From Roseovarius sp. (GTDB lineage Bacteria > Pseudomonadota > Alphaproteobacteria > Rhodobacterales > Rhodobacteraceae), in NCBI RefSeq assembly GCF_030373445.1, contig NZ_JAUCYU010000001.1, positions 558,001 through 622,000 of the forward strand: a DNA stretch of 64,000 nt, written 5' to 3'. Below are positions 46,229-54,813 of this stretch, in pieces. The translations under genes and the position numbers were made by a program. The stretch's first letter is position 1. Each line of letters starts with the position of its first letter. The notes beneath the pieces were generated by a model. That model worked only from the letters and a program-made list of their open reading frames with translations. It was not told where the DNA came from and ran no database searches.

Positions 46229-46576
46229 ATGATCGCCATCATCTTCGAGGTTATCCCCGCCGAGGGCCGCAAGGACCACTACCTCGACATCGCCGCCGAA
46301 ATGCGCCCGCTCGCCGAACAGATCGACGGCTTCATCTCGGTCGAACGGTTCCAGAGCCTGACGCATCCGGAAAAGCTACTCTCCCTCTCCTTCTGGGAAA
46401 GCGAGGAGGCGGTCGAGGAATGGCGCCGGCTCGCCGCCCACCGCCGGGCCCAGGCCAAGGGGCGGGCGGGCATGTTCGCCGACTACCGCCTCCGCGTCGC
46501 CCACGTCCTGCGCGATTACGGGCTGAACGAGCGCGCCGAGGCGCCGGAAGACAGCAAGGCCGAACACGGCGGCTGA
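46229..46576 (+). CDS. Antibiotic biosynthesis monooxygenase-fold (ABM) protein
   Basis: This small ferredoxin-like-fold protein of 115 residues has the ABM pattern IAIIFEVIPAEGRKDHYLDI, FISVERFQSL and LLSLSFWESEEAVEEWR. The ATG at 46,229 has AGGAG seven bases upstream. Members range from monooxygenases to heme-degrading or scavenging proteins, so the role is open. Confidence 0.87.
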   Translation: MIAIIFEVIPAEGRKDHYLDIAAEMRPLAEQIDGFISVERFQSLTHPEKLLSLSFWESEEAVEEWRRLAAHRRAQAKGRAGMFADYRLRVAHVLRDYGLNERAEAPEDSKAEHGG

Positions 46577-46760
46577 GCCTTCGAGGCCGGCAAACGGAAG
46601 AGGACGCCATCGAACCAGGCGTGGCACCTCCCTCCGAACTTCGAACCCGTCAAGGGAACCTCGCGCGGAACAAGGGCGCGCCAAGGGCGCGCCGCCAAGG
46701 CTTGCCACCCCCGCCCCCCTTTGCTTTAACCGGTCCGGCAACCCGTCCGGGAGGAAACCA

Positions 46761-48053
46761 ATGGTCGATATCGCGACCCGTGTCTGGAACCACAAATGGA
46801 AGATCGACCCGATCGTCCGCTCGCTCATCGACACGGATTTCTACAAGCTGCTGATGTGCCAGTCGGTGTTCCGCAACCGGCCCGACACGCAGGTGACCTT
46901 CTCCCTCATCAACCGCTCGACCGACGTGAAGCTGGCCGAGCTGGTGGACGAGGGCGAACTCCGCGAACAGCTCGACCATATCCGCTCGCTTTCCCTGACC
47001 CGGGGCGAAAGCACTTGGCTGCGCGGCAACACCTTCTATGGCAAGCGCCAGATGTTCACGCCGGCCTTCATGGAATGGTTCGAGAACCTGAAGCTGCCCC
47101 CCTACCAGCTCGAAAAGCGTGACGGGCAATACGAGCTCACCTTCGAAGGCTCCTGGCCCGAGGTGATGCTCTGGGAAATCCCGGCGCTCGCCGTGCTGAT
47201 GGAACTGCGTGGCCGCGCCGTCCTGCACGACATGCGCCGCTTCGAGCTCCAGGTGCTCTATGCCCGCGCCATGACCAAGCTGTGGGAGAAGGTCGAGCGC
47301 CTCCGCGACGTGCCCGGCCTGCGCATCGCCGATTTCGGCACCCGCCGCCGCCACTCCTTCCTCTGGCAGGACTGGTGCGTGCGCGCCATGTGCGAGGGGC
47401 TGGGCGAGAAATTCGTCGGCACCTCCAACTGCCTCATCGCCAAGAACCGCGATCTCGAGGCGATCGGCACCAACGCCCATGAACTGCCGATGGTCTACGC
47501 CGCGCTCGCCGACACCGACGACGACCTCGCCCGCGCGCCCTATGACGTGCTCTCCGACTGGCACGAGGAACACGATGGCAACCTGCGGATCATCCTGCCC
47601 GACACCTACGGCACCAAGGGCTTCCTCGACCGTGCGCCCGACTGGCTGGCGGGCTGGACGGGCATCCGCGTCGACAGCGGCGACCCGGCCGAGGGCGCCG
47701 AGATCGCCATCGACTGGTGGAAATCCCGCGGCGAGGACCCGACGAAGAAGCTCATCATCTTCTCCGACGGGCTCGACACCGACAAGATCATCGACCTGCA
47801 CACCCGCTTCGCCGGCCGCTGCCGCCCGTCCTTCGGCTGGGGCACCCTGCTCACCAACGACTTCCGCGGCCTGACCCCGGATGACCGGCTCGCCCCCTTC
47901 TCTCTGGTCTGCAAGGCTGTCTCGGCCAATGGCCGGCCCACGGTGAAGCTTTCCGACAACCCCAACAAGGCGATGGGCCCCGAAAGCGAGATCGCCCGCT
48001 ACAAGCGCGTCTTCGGCGTGGGCAAGCAGGAGGCGCTGGAGGTGGTGGTGTGA
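46761..48053 (+). CDS. pncB: Nicotinate phosphoribosyltransferase
   Basis: PncB makes nicotinate mononucleotide in NAD salvage, in the cytoplasm. It has 430 residues. Marks are SLIDTDFYKLLMCQSV, the FGTRRRHSFLWQ region with the phosphorylated histidine, GTSN, and GIRVDSGDP. GGGAGG lies upstream of the ATG. The intergenic stretch before it (46,577-46,760) shows no other feature. Confidence 0.96.
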   Translation: MVDIATRVWNHKWKIDPIVRSLIDTDFYKLLMCQSVFRNRPDTQVTFSLINRSTDVKLAELVDEGELREQLDHIRSLSLTRGESTWLRGNTFYGKRQMFTPAFMEWFENLKLPPYQLEKRDGQYELTFEGSWPEVMLWEIPALAVLMELRGRAVLHDMRRFELQVLYARAMTKLWEKVERLRDVPGLRIADFGTRRRHSFLWQDWCVRAMCEGLGEKFVGTSNCLIAKNRDLEAIGTNAHELPMVYAALADTDDDLARAPYDVLSDWHEEHDGNLRIILPDTYGTKGFLDRAPDWLAGWTGIRVDSGDPAEGAEIAIDWWKSRGEDPTKKLIIFSDGLDTDKIIDLHTRFAGRCRPSFGWGTLLTNDFRGLTPDDRLAPFSLVCKAVSANGRPTVKLSDNPNKAMGPESEIARYKRVFGVGKQEALEVVV

Positions 48054-48748
48054 CAGGCTTTGTCTGCCTCACCTTCGACGACCTCTTCGCCGGAAGCTGG
48101 CACGCCGCCCGGCCGATCTTCGACGAGTTCGGCGCGCGGGCGACCTTCTGCGTCTGCAACCTGCACAACGCCAAGCCCCGGCAGGTGAAGAAGCTCCGCG
48201 CCCTGCAGGAGGACGGTCACGAGATCGCCTTCCACTCCCGCACCCACCCGAAACTCGGCCCCTACCTGCGAAAGCACGGCCTCCCCCACTGGCTGGAACA
48301 TGAAATCGACGCCGGGGTGGCCGAACACCGCGCCCTTGGCTTCCCCGCCAAAAGCTTCGCCAGCCCCTTCCACGCCTTCACCGACGAAACCCTCGCCGAA
48401 ACCGCCAAACGCTTCCCCGTCACCCGCGCCGCGGGACCGAAGAACCTGTCTGAAGCCGACATCCCCGCGCGCATCTACCACGCCCCCGGCCCCCACAACG
48501 CGGTCGATTGCGTCGGCTTCTGCGACTTCCAGCACAGCGCCTTCCCGGGATGGGAGTGGCAATCCCGCCTCCTCGACCGGATCGCGGAGGCGGGCGGCAC
48601 GGGGGTCTTCGCCGGCCACGACATCAGGCCGCCGGGCAAGGGCTCGCAGTTCTTCTCGACGCCGGAGGACCTGCGCCGTTTCCTTGGCGCCGCGGCCGAG
48701 CGGGGGCTGGAGTTCGTGACCTTGGCGGAGGTGGGCCAGCCCGCCTAG
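48050..48748 (+). CDS. Polysaccharide deacetylase-like (NodB-fold) protein
   Basis: This 232-residue protein starts with GTG overlapping the pncB stop (GTGA). The metal motif TFDD follows FVCL near the N-terminus and HSRTHPKL provides the H-x3-H motif, both typical of carbohydrate esterase family 4. There is no signal peptide, which suggests a cytoplasmic substrate. Why it is coupled to pncB is not clear. Confidence 0.83.
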   Translation: MTGFVCLTFDDLFAGSWHAARPIFDEFGARATFCVCNLHNAKPRQVKKLRALQEDGHEIAFHSRTHPKLGPYLRKHGLPHWLEHEIDAGVAEHRALGFPAKSFASPFHAFTDETLAETAKRFPVTRAAGPKNLSEADIPARIYHAPGPHNAVDCVGFCDFQHSAFPGWEWQSRLLDRIAEAGGTGVFAGHDIRPPGKGSQFFSTPEDLRRFLGAAAERGLEFVTLAEVGQPA

Positions 48749-48876
48749 GCGGCGCTTCGCGGCACCGGCACACGCGCCACCTTGCGCGCCGCCCCCTCCC
48801 CGTGCACAACTCTGCCGGAGAACGACGCGACCCATACCGGGGCGCCGGGCCGACCCACATCAAAGGAGCCATACCC

Positions 48877-49452
48877 GTGACCCGCACCCTGACCGCCCTT
48901 GCCCTGACCCTTGCCGCCACCCCGGCCTTCGCCCACCTGCCCCCGGGCGAGTACGGTTCCTTCCTTGCCGGTGTCACCCACCCGATCTTCGGCCTCGACC
49001 ACGTGCTCGCCATGGTCGCCGTCGGCCTCTGGGCGGCGCAGATCGGCGGCCGTTCCGTCTGGGGCGTGCCCACTGCCTTCGTCGCCACCATGATCGCGGG
49101 CTTCCTGCTGGCCCTCGCCGGCCTGCCGCTGCCCTTCGTGGAACCGGCCATCCTGACATCGATCGTGGTGCTGGGGCTCGTCGTGGCCCTCGCCCTGCGC
49201 CCCGACCCGCGCCTCGCCATGGCCCTTGTCGGCGCCTTCGCCCTGTTCCACGGTCACGCCCATGGCGGCGAACTTGGCGGCGCCAGCGCCCTGCAATTCG
49301 GGGCGGGCTTCGCCATTGCCACGGCGCTGCTCCACGCCGCCGGCCTCGGCGTCGCCGTCGCGGCCTCGCGTCTCACCACCGGCAACGCCCCGGCCCTGCG
49401 CCTTCTCGGCGGGCTCACCTCGGCGGCCGGGCTCTACTTCATCTTCGGCTAG
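48877..49452 (+). CDS. HupE/UreJ family protein
   Basis: This membrane protein of 191 residues starts at a GTG with AGGAG eight bases upstream. A signal-like segment ends at AFAH. The conserved HPIFGLDHVLAMVAVGLWA and FHGHAHGGE histidine motifs identify HupE/UreJ, proposed nickel or cobalt permeases. No urease or hydrogenase genes are in the window. Confidence 0.92.
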   Translation: MTRTLTALALTLAATPAFAHLPPGEYGSFLAGVTHPIFGLDHVLAMVAVGLWAAQIGGRSVWGVPTAFVATMIAGFLLALAGLPLPFVEPAILTSIVVLGLVVALALRPDPRLAMALVGAFALFHGHAHGGELGGASALQFGAGFAIATALLHAAGLGVAVAASRLTTGNAPALRLLGGLTSAAGLYFIFG

Positions 49453-50243
49453 GCCGGCCAGACCACCGGGAACCAGTCCTCTCGCAACCGCTCCCCGGGC
49501 ACCATCCCGTGCCCGGGAAAGGGCGGCGAGGTCGGCCCCGGCCGCTCGACATACCGCGCATCATCCCCCACCAGCCTGAGCGAGAACGCCCGCCGCCGCC
49601 GCGCGGTCTCGTTCCCGCGCGCCCCGTGCAGGATGCCGTAGTGAAACGCCACCGCGTCGCCGGGCTTCATCGCCCATTCCACCACCCGCATCCCCTCGGC
49701 ATCCGGGTCCGGCACCGGCATATAGGCCTCCGGATCGGCATAGAAGCTCTCCTCCGACAGCCACCGCCGGGGCAGCACCGGCTTCTCCCACAGGTGAGAG
49801 CCCGCCACGCAACGCAACGACGCCTCCTCCACCGGGTCCAGCGGCGACCAGAAGCTGACCGTCTGCCGCCCCTCGACGAAGTAATAGGGCCCGTCCTGGT
49901 GCCACGGAGTCGGCTTCGACGTGCCCGGCTCCTTCACCAGCACGTGGTCGTGGAAGACCTGCGCCGTCTCCGACCGCATCAGCTCCGCCGCCACCTGCGC
50001 CACGGGCGAGTCTGCAATCACCTCCCGGAACTCCGGAATGCGCTGCCAGTTGCAGTAATCGTCGAAGAACCGCCCGGCCTCCCCCTCCTTCAGGTTCTCC
50101 GCCGCGTAGGGCCCCGGCTCCGCCATGTTCCGCGCCACGCCCCCGCGCAGCGCCTCGACATGATCCGCGAACAACCCCTCGATCAGCACGACCCCGTCGC
50201 GCTGATACGCCTCGACATGCTCTTCGGTAATCAACGGATGCAT
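49449..50243 (-). CDS. Phytanoyl-CoA dioxygenase (PhyH) family protein
   Basis: This is an Fe(II)/2-oxoglutarate dioxygenase-fold protein of 264 residues. The iron motif is HQDGPYYF, the distal histidine is in AFHYGILHGARGNE and the 2-oxoglutarate arginine follows in RRRAFSLRL. The ATG at 50,243 follows GGAGGAGG; the frame is open further upstream without homologous sequence. It converges on HupE with a four-base overlap (CTAG). Substrate unknown. Confidence 0.9.
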   Translation of the reverse strand: MHPLITEEHVEAYQRDGVVLIEGLFADHVEALRGGVARNMAEPGPYAAENLKEGEAGRFFDDYCNWQRIPEFREVIADSPVAQVAAELMRSETAQVFHDHVLVKEPGTSKPTPWHQDGPYYFVEGRQTVSFWSPLDPVEEASLRCVAGSHLWEKPVLPRRWLSEESFYADPEAYMPVPDPDAEGMRVVEWAMKPGDAVAFHYGILHGARGNETARRRRAFSLRLVGDDARYVERPGPTSPPFPGHGMVPGERLREDWFPVVWPA

Positions 50244-50282
50244 CCCGCGCCCTCCTCCGCCGGCGCACGCGGCCCCGGCTTC

Positions 50283-50302
50283 ATCTTGCCAAAAATATTC
50301 CC
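50283..50302. repeat. Intergenic half-element (CTTGCCAAAAATATTCCC)
   Basis: ATCTTGCCAAAAATATTCCC resembles the dispersed CTTCTTGG-CCAAATACTCCC motif at 62,799-62,818. It lies in the roughly 190-base gap (50,244-50,434) that otherwise shows nothing. Confidence 0.45.
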
Positions 50303-50434
50303 GCCGGAGGCACCCGGACCCGTCCACGCGCGCCACCGCCCGCGTCGGCCCGTCACGTCGGCCACACCCCCGAGACGGCGCCCAAGGGGCGACGGCGAGA
50401 CAGGCGGCGCGCCCGCACGGGCGCACATCGGCCT

Positions 50435-50614
50435 TCAGACCTTGCCTTCGAAATCCTTGTGGATCAGCTTGGCATCGCAATAGGGGCATTCCACCCAGCC
50501 AAGCTCCTGCGGGATCATCAGCCAGACACGCGGATGGCCCAGCGCCTCTCCGCCGCCGTCGCAGGCAATCCGGTAGCTGTCGACGATCCGGGTTTCTGGG
50601 GCCTGTGTCACCAT
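50435..50614 (-). CDS. Zinc-finger domain protein (NDUFS6-like)
   Basis: This short protein of 59 residues has the zf-CHCC pattern: an early cysteine-glycine segment IACDGGGEALGHPRVW, then IPQELGWVECPYCDAKLIHK. The set CX..H..CX2C matches the zinc site of the NDUFS6 accessory subunit of complex I. The ATG follows AAAGGAAACTGCCAG. Confidence 0.92.
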   Translation of the reverse strand: MVTQAPETRIVDSYRIACDGGGEALGHPRVWLMIPQELGWVECPYCDAKLIHKDFEGKV

Positions 50615-50689
50615 CTGGCAGTTTCCTTTTCCGCTCGGTTGAACTAGGTCCGAATATGGAAGATCGAAAAGCCGGGGGCAAGAGCAGCG

Positions 50690-51619
50690 ATGGGCGGGAA
50701 TGCCATTGAAATCCGGGGCCTGACCAAGACCTACCCGCCGCACAAGGGCGAGCCGGAAAAGCGGGCCCTCAAGGGCGTCGATCTCGACATCCCGTCGGGC
50801 TGCGTCTTCGGCCTCCTGGGCCCCAACGGCGCGGGCAAGTCGACGCTGATCAACATCCTCGCCGGTCTGGTCGTCAAGACCGCCGGGAAGGTCACCATCT
50901 GGGGCTTCGACCAGGACGTGAACCCCCGCCAGAGCCGCGCCGCCATCGGCGTCATGCCGCAGGAGCTGAACCTCGACCCGTTCTTCACCCCCCGTGGCGC
51001 GCTCGAGGTGCAGGCCGGGCTCTATGGCGTGCCGAAATCCCAGCGCCGCAGCGACGAGATCCTCCGCCTCGTCGGGCTCGAGGACAAGGCCCACGCCTAT
51101 GCCCGCACCCTCTCGGGCGGGATGCGCCGCCGCCTGCTGCTGGCCAAGGCGCTGGTGCATCACCCCGCCGTGCTGGTCCTCGACGAACCCACCGCCGGGG
51201 TCGATATCGAGCTGCGCCGCATGCTGTGGGACAATGTCCGCCGCCTGAACGAGGAGGGGATGACCATCATCCTCACCACCCACTACCTCGAAGAGGCCGA
51301 GCAGATGTGCGACGAGATCGCCATCATCAACCACGGCGAGCTGGTGGCCCGCGACACCACCGGCAACCTCCTGGGCCGGCTCGACGCCAAGACGCTGGTG
51401 ATCCGCCCCGACGCGCCGGTCACCCACCTGCCACAGGCCGAGGGGATCGAGGTGGAAACCCGCCCCCATGGCGAGCTGGCAATCACCTACCAGTCGGGCC
51501 GCACCAGCGCCGAGCAGGTGCTCGAGGCGGTCCGCGGCGCCGGCATCCGCATCTCGGACGTCCGCACCGAGCAGGCCGATCTCGAGGATGTCTTCCTCGA
51601 CCTCACCCGCAGCACCTGA
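50690..51619 (+). CDS. ABC transporter ATP-binding protein (YadG-like)
   Basis: This ATPase has 309 residues: Walker A GPNGAGKST, Q-loop VMPQELNLDPFFTP, signature LSGGMRRRL, Walker B VLVLDEPTAGVD and switch histidine in LTTHYLEE. The C-terminal extension is that of the YadG/CcmA-type exporters. No permease gene is adjacent, because the next gene lies on the opposite strand; the partner must be elsewhere. Confidence 0.93.
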   Translation: MGGNAIEIRGLTKTYPPHKGEPEKRALKGVDLDIPSGCVFGLLGPNGAGKSTLINILAGLVVKTAGKVTIWGFDQDVNPRQSRAAIGVMPQELNLDPFFTPRGALEVQAGLYGVPKSQRRSDEILRLVGLEDKAHAYARTLSGGMRRRLLLAKALVHHPAVLVLDEPTAGVDIELRRMLWDNVRRLNEEGMTIILTTHYLEEAEQMCDEIAIINHGELVARDTTGNLLGRLDAKTLVIRPDAPVTHLPQAEGIEVETRPHGELAITYQSGRTSAEQVLEAVRGAGIRISDVRTEQADLEDVFLDLTRST

Positions 51620-51625
51620 GGGCGG

Positions 51626-52441
51626 CTACTTCCCGCGGCTTTCCAGCATCCGCTCGATCCGCTCCAGCCGCGCGACCACCTCGTCGCGGTAATTGCCGGT
51701 CTTCTCGGTCTCTTCCTCGTGATGGGCATCCTGCATCGAGTTCACGATCAGGCCGACGACAAGGTTCACCACCGCGAAGGTCGTCACAAGGATGAACGGC
51801 ACGAAGAAGGCCCAGGCCTGCGGATAGATCTCCATCACCGGCCGCACGATCCCCATCGACCAGCTTTCCAGCGTCATGATCTGGAACAGCGAATAGGCGG
51901 ACCGCCCCAGCGTTCCGAACCACTCGGGGAAGTTCTCGCCGAAGAGTTTCGTCGCCATGACCGAGCCGATGTAGAAGATGATCCCCATCAGCAGGAAGAC
52001 CGAGCCCATCCCCGGCAGCGCGCTCATCAGTCCTTCCACCACCCGGCGCAGCGATGGCGTCACCGACAGCACCCGGAGAAGCCGCAGGATCCGCAGCGCG
52101 CGCAGCACCGAAAGCCCCTGCGCCGCCGGGATGAGCGAGATCGCCACGATCACGAAATCGAAGATGTTCCAGCCGTCGCGAAAGAACCGCCCGCCGCGCG
52201 CGAACAGCTTGAGGCCGATCTCGATCACGAAGATCGCCAGGCAGATACCGTCCAGCGTGACGATCAGCGCCCCGGCCCGCGCCATCGCGATATCCGAGGT
52301 TTCAAGCCCCAGGATGGCCGCGTTGAACAGGATCACGCCGAGTATGAAGTTTCTGACGAGAGGCCGGTCGATGAACGCACCGGCGCGGTCGCGAAGGGTC
52401 ATGGGGGCGAAATCCGTCTGTTTCCTGTCCTCTGCCTGCAT
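51626..52441 (-). CDS. Bacterial voltage-gated sodium channel (NaChBac type)
   Basis: This single-domain six-segment ion channel subunit has 271 residues and forms tetramers in the inner membrane. S4 carries arginines at every third position (LRALRILRLLRVLSVTP). The pore helix and filter read MTLESWSM, close to the TLESWAS filter of NaChBac. The C-terminus after S6 (NSMQDAHHEEETEKTG, then YRDEVVARLERIERMLESR) is a neck plus coiled coil as in NavAb. I start at the ATG at 52,441; an ATG at 52,402 is possible. Confidence 0.92.
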   Translation of the reverse strand: MQAEDRKQTDFAPMTLRDRAGAFIDRPLVRNFILGVILFNAAILGLETSDIAMARAGALIVTLDGICLAIFVIEIGLKLFARGGRFFRDGWNIFDFVIVAISLIPAAQGLSVLRALRILRLLRVLSVTPSLRRVVEGLMSALPGMGSVFLLMGIIFYIGSVMATKLFGENFPEWFGTLGRSAYSLFQIMTLESWSMGIVRPVMEIYPQAWAFFVPFILVTTFAVVNLVVGLIVNSMQDAHHEEETEKTGNYRDEVVARLERIERMLESRGK

Positions 52442-52568
52442 ATGGGGAGTAAGCCCCAAACGGCAAGATCGAAACCCGCCCGCGGCACGCCACACTCGAC
52501 GGATCGCCCAAACTGTGGTCTAATTTCAGGGTATTAGGGGAACAAACGCTATTTATTTGGGGACCATC

Positions 52569-54389
52569 ATGAAAAACCGCATTCCTTCTGTCCTGCTGGC
52601 CGGGGCGCTTCTTGCCTTCGGCTCCGCGGCCACGGCCTGCAATGTCGAAGTGGGCCACTGCCCCGAGCCGAAGCCCGTTGCGGCGGACCCGGTCGCCCTC
52701 TCCCTCGTGCCCAGCGTCACCTGGCTCGACCCGGGCACGCTGGAGGCGGCGCCAAGGCGCGCGGGCTACGGGCGGCTCTCCTTCCGCCTGCTCAACCCCA
52801 GGGACAACACGCCCCTCGGCGCCGAGCTGACCCCCGACACCCGCGAATTCGCCGACCGCTCCTTCCTCGGCTGGCTCGGCAGCTACTTCAACGACACCGA
52901 ACAGACCTACATGCTGTCGGTGGAAGTGGTCGAGTTCGCCGACGGCGAGGTCAAGGTGCTGCACCGCCGCCCGGTCTATGCCTATACCAGCCGCGAAACC
53001 TTCTCCTCGATCTCCGACAACCAGATGATCGATTTCGGCGGCGAGATCGGCTTCTTCTTCAAGAACGACGAATCCCGCCGCGTCCGGCTGGTGCTGCACC
53101 AGACCGCCACCACCGACACCGTGACCCGCAACGTCGCCAGGCTCTTCGCGCTCGGCAATGAGGGCAGCGAGACGTTCAAGAACGGTGCCGATGGCAACAC
53201 GGTCAGCCTTGCCAGCCTCAACAGCCTGGTGCTGGGGTCGAACGCCGGCCGCGTCGGCGCCGCGATCGACTTCGTCGACACCCTCCTCGAGCCGTTCGAA
53301 CAGGTCGAAACCATCACCGCCAGCCGCACGCTGCGCCACGCCTCGGCCGGAAGCACCTACCGCATCCAGGCCGATTTCTACCCGCGCAACGCGCGCAGCA
53401 TGGAAGACCGCGACAAGCACCTGCGCCTCGAGGTGTCGCTCGACTACCAGCCGTCGATCCTGCTCACCAGCGCCGATCCCACCTTCAACGACATCCGCGA
53501 CAGCAAGATCCACGTCGACAACGACATCGTTCAGCCGCTCGACTATTTCGTCCAGACCAACCCGGCCACCAAGGCCGCCTGGGGCGATGTCGGCTCCGAC
53601 CGGCACGACACCAAGCGCGTCTGCGACAGCATCGCCGACGCCCTGAACGGCCGGCTCGTGGGCGCCGACGTGCCCATCGCCATCAGCGCGATGCTCTACT
53701 CGAAACAGGCCGACTTCTCCGAGGGCTGGAACGAGGATGCCTGCTTCGGCCCCGACAAGGCGGTGTTCGACGAGGAGGCATTCCGGAAATACCGTTTCAC
53801 CCCGCTGCAAACCGAAATCGACCTGACGGATGACCGCCTGCGCGACGATCAGATGGTGGTGCTGCCCGCCGGGCTCAGTGGCATCCTGAAGATCCCGGCG
53901 CTGCGCGACACCGTCCACGAGACCGGCAGCCCCTACCGCTCGGCCCTGCGCGGCGTCACCGACAACGGAACCCGGCGCGTCACCCTCTGCGACGAAACCG
54001 GCCTGTTCGATGCCGTCCCCTGCAACGGCGGTGCCAACGCCACGCCCTACACCGCCGACGCGCTGCTGCACCGTCTCGCCCGCGATGTCGACCTGCTTGA
54101 GGTCGACGGCGCCCGGGTCGGCCTCGGCTGCTTCACCTACCCCGCCGACGAAGGCGGCGAGGCCGGCGTGAACGACCTCGGCTCGCTCGCCGTCATCGGC
54201 AACCGCACGGTCGAATTCCTCTGGCATTTCAAGAACCGTGACGGCGCGCCGGTGCTCGACGGGCTGACCATCTCGCACCCCTCGGCCCGGCGCAGCGCGA
54301 TCTACGAGGCCAATGCCGGCGGCACCTGCGGTGCCACGGCGGTGCAGAATCGCATCTGGGCCTTCAACGGCGAAACCGAGGGCGCCTGA
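52569..54389 (+). CDS. Large secreted protein of unknown function
   Basis: This 606-residue protein has an N-terminal signal (KNRIPSVLLAGALLAFGSAATA) followed by CNVEVGHC; the ATAC cut site could be a weak lipobox. The rest is soluble, acidic and beta-rich in appearance, with scattered cysteines (CDS, CFGPDK, LCDETGLFDAVPC, GLGCF, GTCG) that may form disulfides in the periplasm. I do not recognise a family or any catalytic motif. The ATG at 52,569 lies 128 bases from the divergent sodium channel gene. Confidence 0.8.
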   Translation: MKNRIPSVLLAGALLAFGSAATACNVEVGHCPEPKPVAADPVALSLVPSVTWLDPGTLEAAPRRAGYGRLSFRLLNPRDNTPLGAELTPDTREFADRSFLGWLGSYFNDTEQTYMLSVEVVEFADGEVKVLHRRPVYAYTSRETFSSISDNQMIDFGGEIGFFFKNDESRRVRLVLHQTATTDTVTRNVARLFALGNEGSETFKNGADGNTVSLASLNSLVLGSNAGRVGAAIDFVDTLLEPFEQVETITASRTLRHASAGSTYRIQADFYPRNARSMEDRDKHLRLEVSLDYQPSILLTSADPTFNDIRDSKIHVDNDIVQPLDYFVQTNPATKAAWGDVGSDRHDTKRVCDSIADALNGRLVGADVPIAISAMLYSKQADFSEGWNEDACFGPDKAVFDEEAFRKYRFTPLQTEIDLTDDRLRDDQMVVLPAGLSGILKIPALRDTVHETGSPYRSALRGVTDNGTRRVTLCDETGLFDAVPCNGGANATPYTADALLHRLARDVDLLEVDGARVGLGCFTYPADEGGEAGVNDLGSLAVIGNRTVEFLWHFKNRDGAPVLDGLTISHPSARRSAIYEANAGGTCGATAVQNRIWAFNGETEGA

Positions 54390-54420
54390 ACGCGGCCGGG
54401 CGGCCGCGCGCCGGCCGCCC

Positions 54421-54801
54421 TCAATCCTTCGACAGCATCCGCCCCATATGCCGCCCGCCGAGGATATGCAGGTGGTAATGCGGCACCTCCTGCACGCCAT
54501 GCGCCCCGGCATTGGCGATCGAGCGGAACCCCTCGCCCCCCTCGCCCAGCGTCACGCCGGTCTTGCGGCACACCTCCGCCGTGGCGCGGGTGAAATCGAC
54601 GATCTCGGCATCCGACGCCTCCGTCGCGAAATGGTCATGGCTCACGTAAGCCCCCTTGGGGATGATCAGCACATGCACCGGCGCCTGTGGCTGGATGTCG
54701 TTGAAGGCCAGCGTGTGCTCGGTCTCGAGCACCGTGTCGTTGGGAATCTCGCCGCGCAGAATCTTGGCGAAAATATTCTGGTCGTCATAGGCGAAGGGCA
54801 T
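54421..54801 (-). CDS. HIT-family nucleotide hydrolase (HinT-like)
   Basis: This protein of 126 residues has the catalytic HYHLHILGG histidine triad near its C-terminus and IFAKILRGEIPNDTVLE at the N-terminus, the HinT layout of purine nucleoside phosphoramidases. I prefer the ATG at 54,801, with AGGA upstream; a GTG three codons earlier is possible. It lies downstream of the glycosyltransferase gene with a 12-base gap. Confidence 0.93.
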   Translation of the reverse strand: MPFAYDDQNIFAKILRGEIPNDTVLETEHTLAFNDIQPQAPVHVLIIPKGAYVSHDHFATEASDAEIVDFTRATAEVCRKTGVTLGEGGEGFRSIANAGAHGVQEVPHYHLHILGGRHMGRMLSKD

Positions 54802-54813
54802 GGCGGTCACATC

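Noticed and set aside
52302..54512. Open frame of 736 codons on the minus strand
   Set aside because: It is antisense to the 606-residue secreted protein, whose signal peptide and ribosome-binding region support the plus strand.
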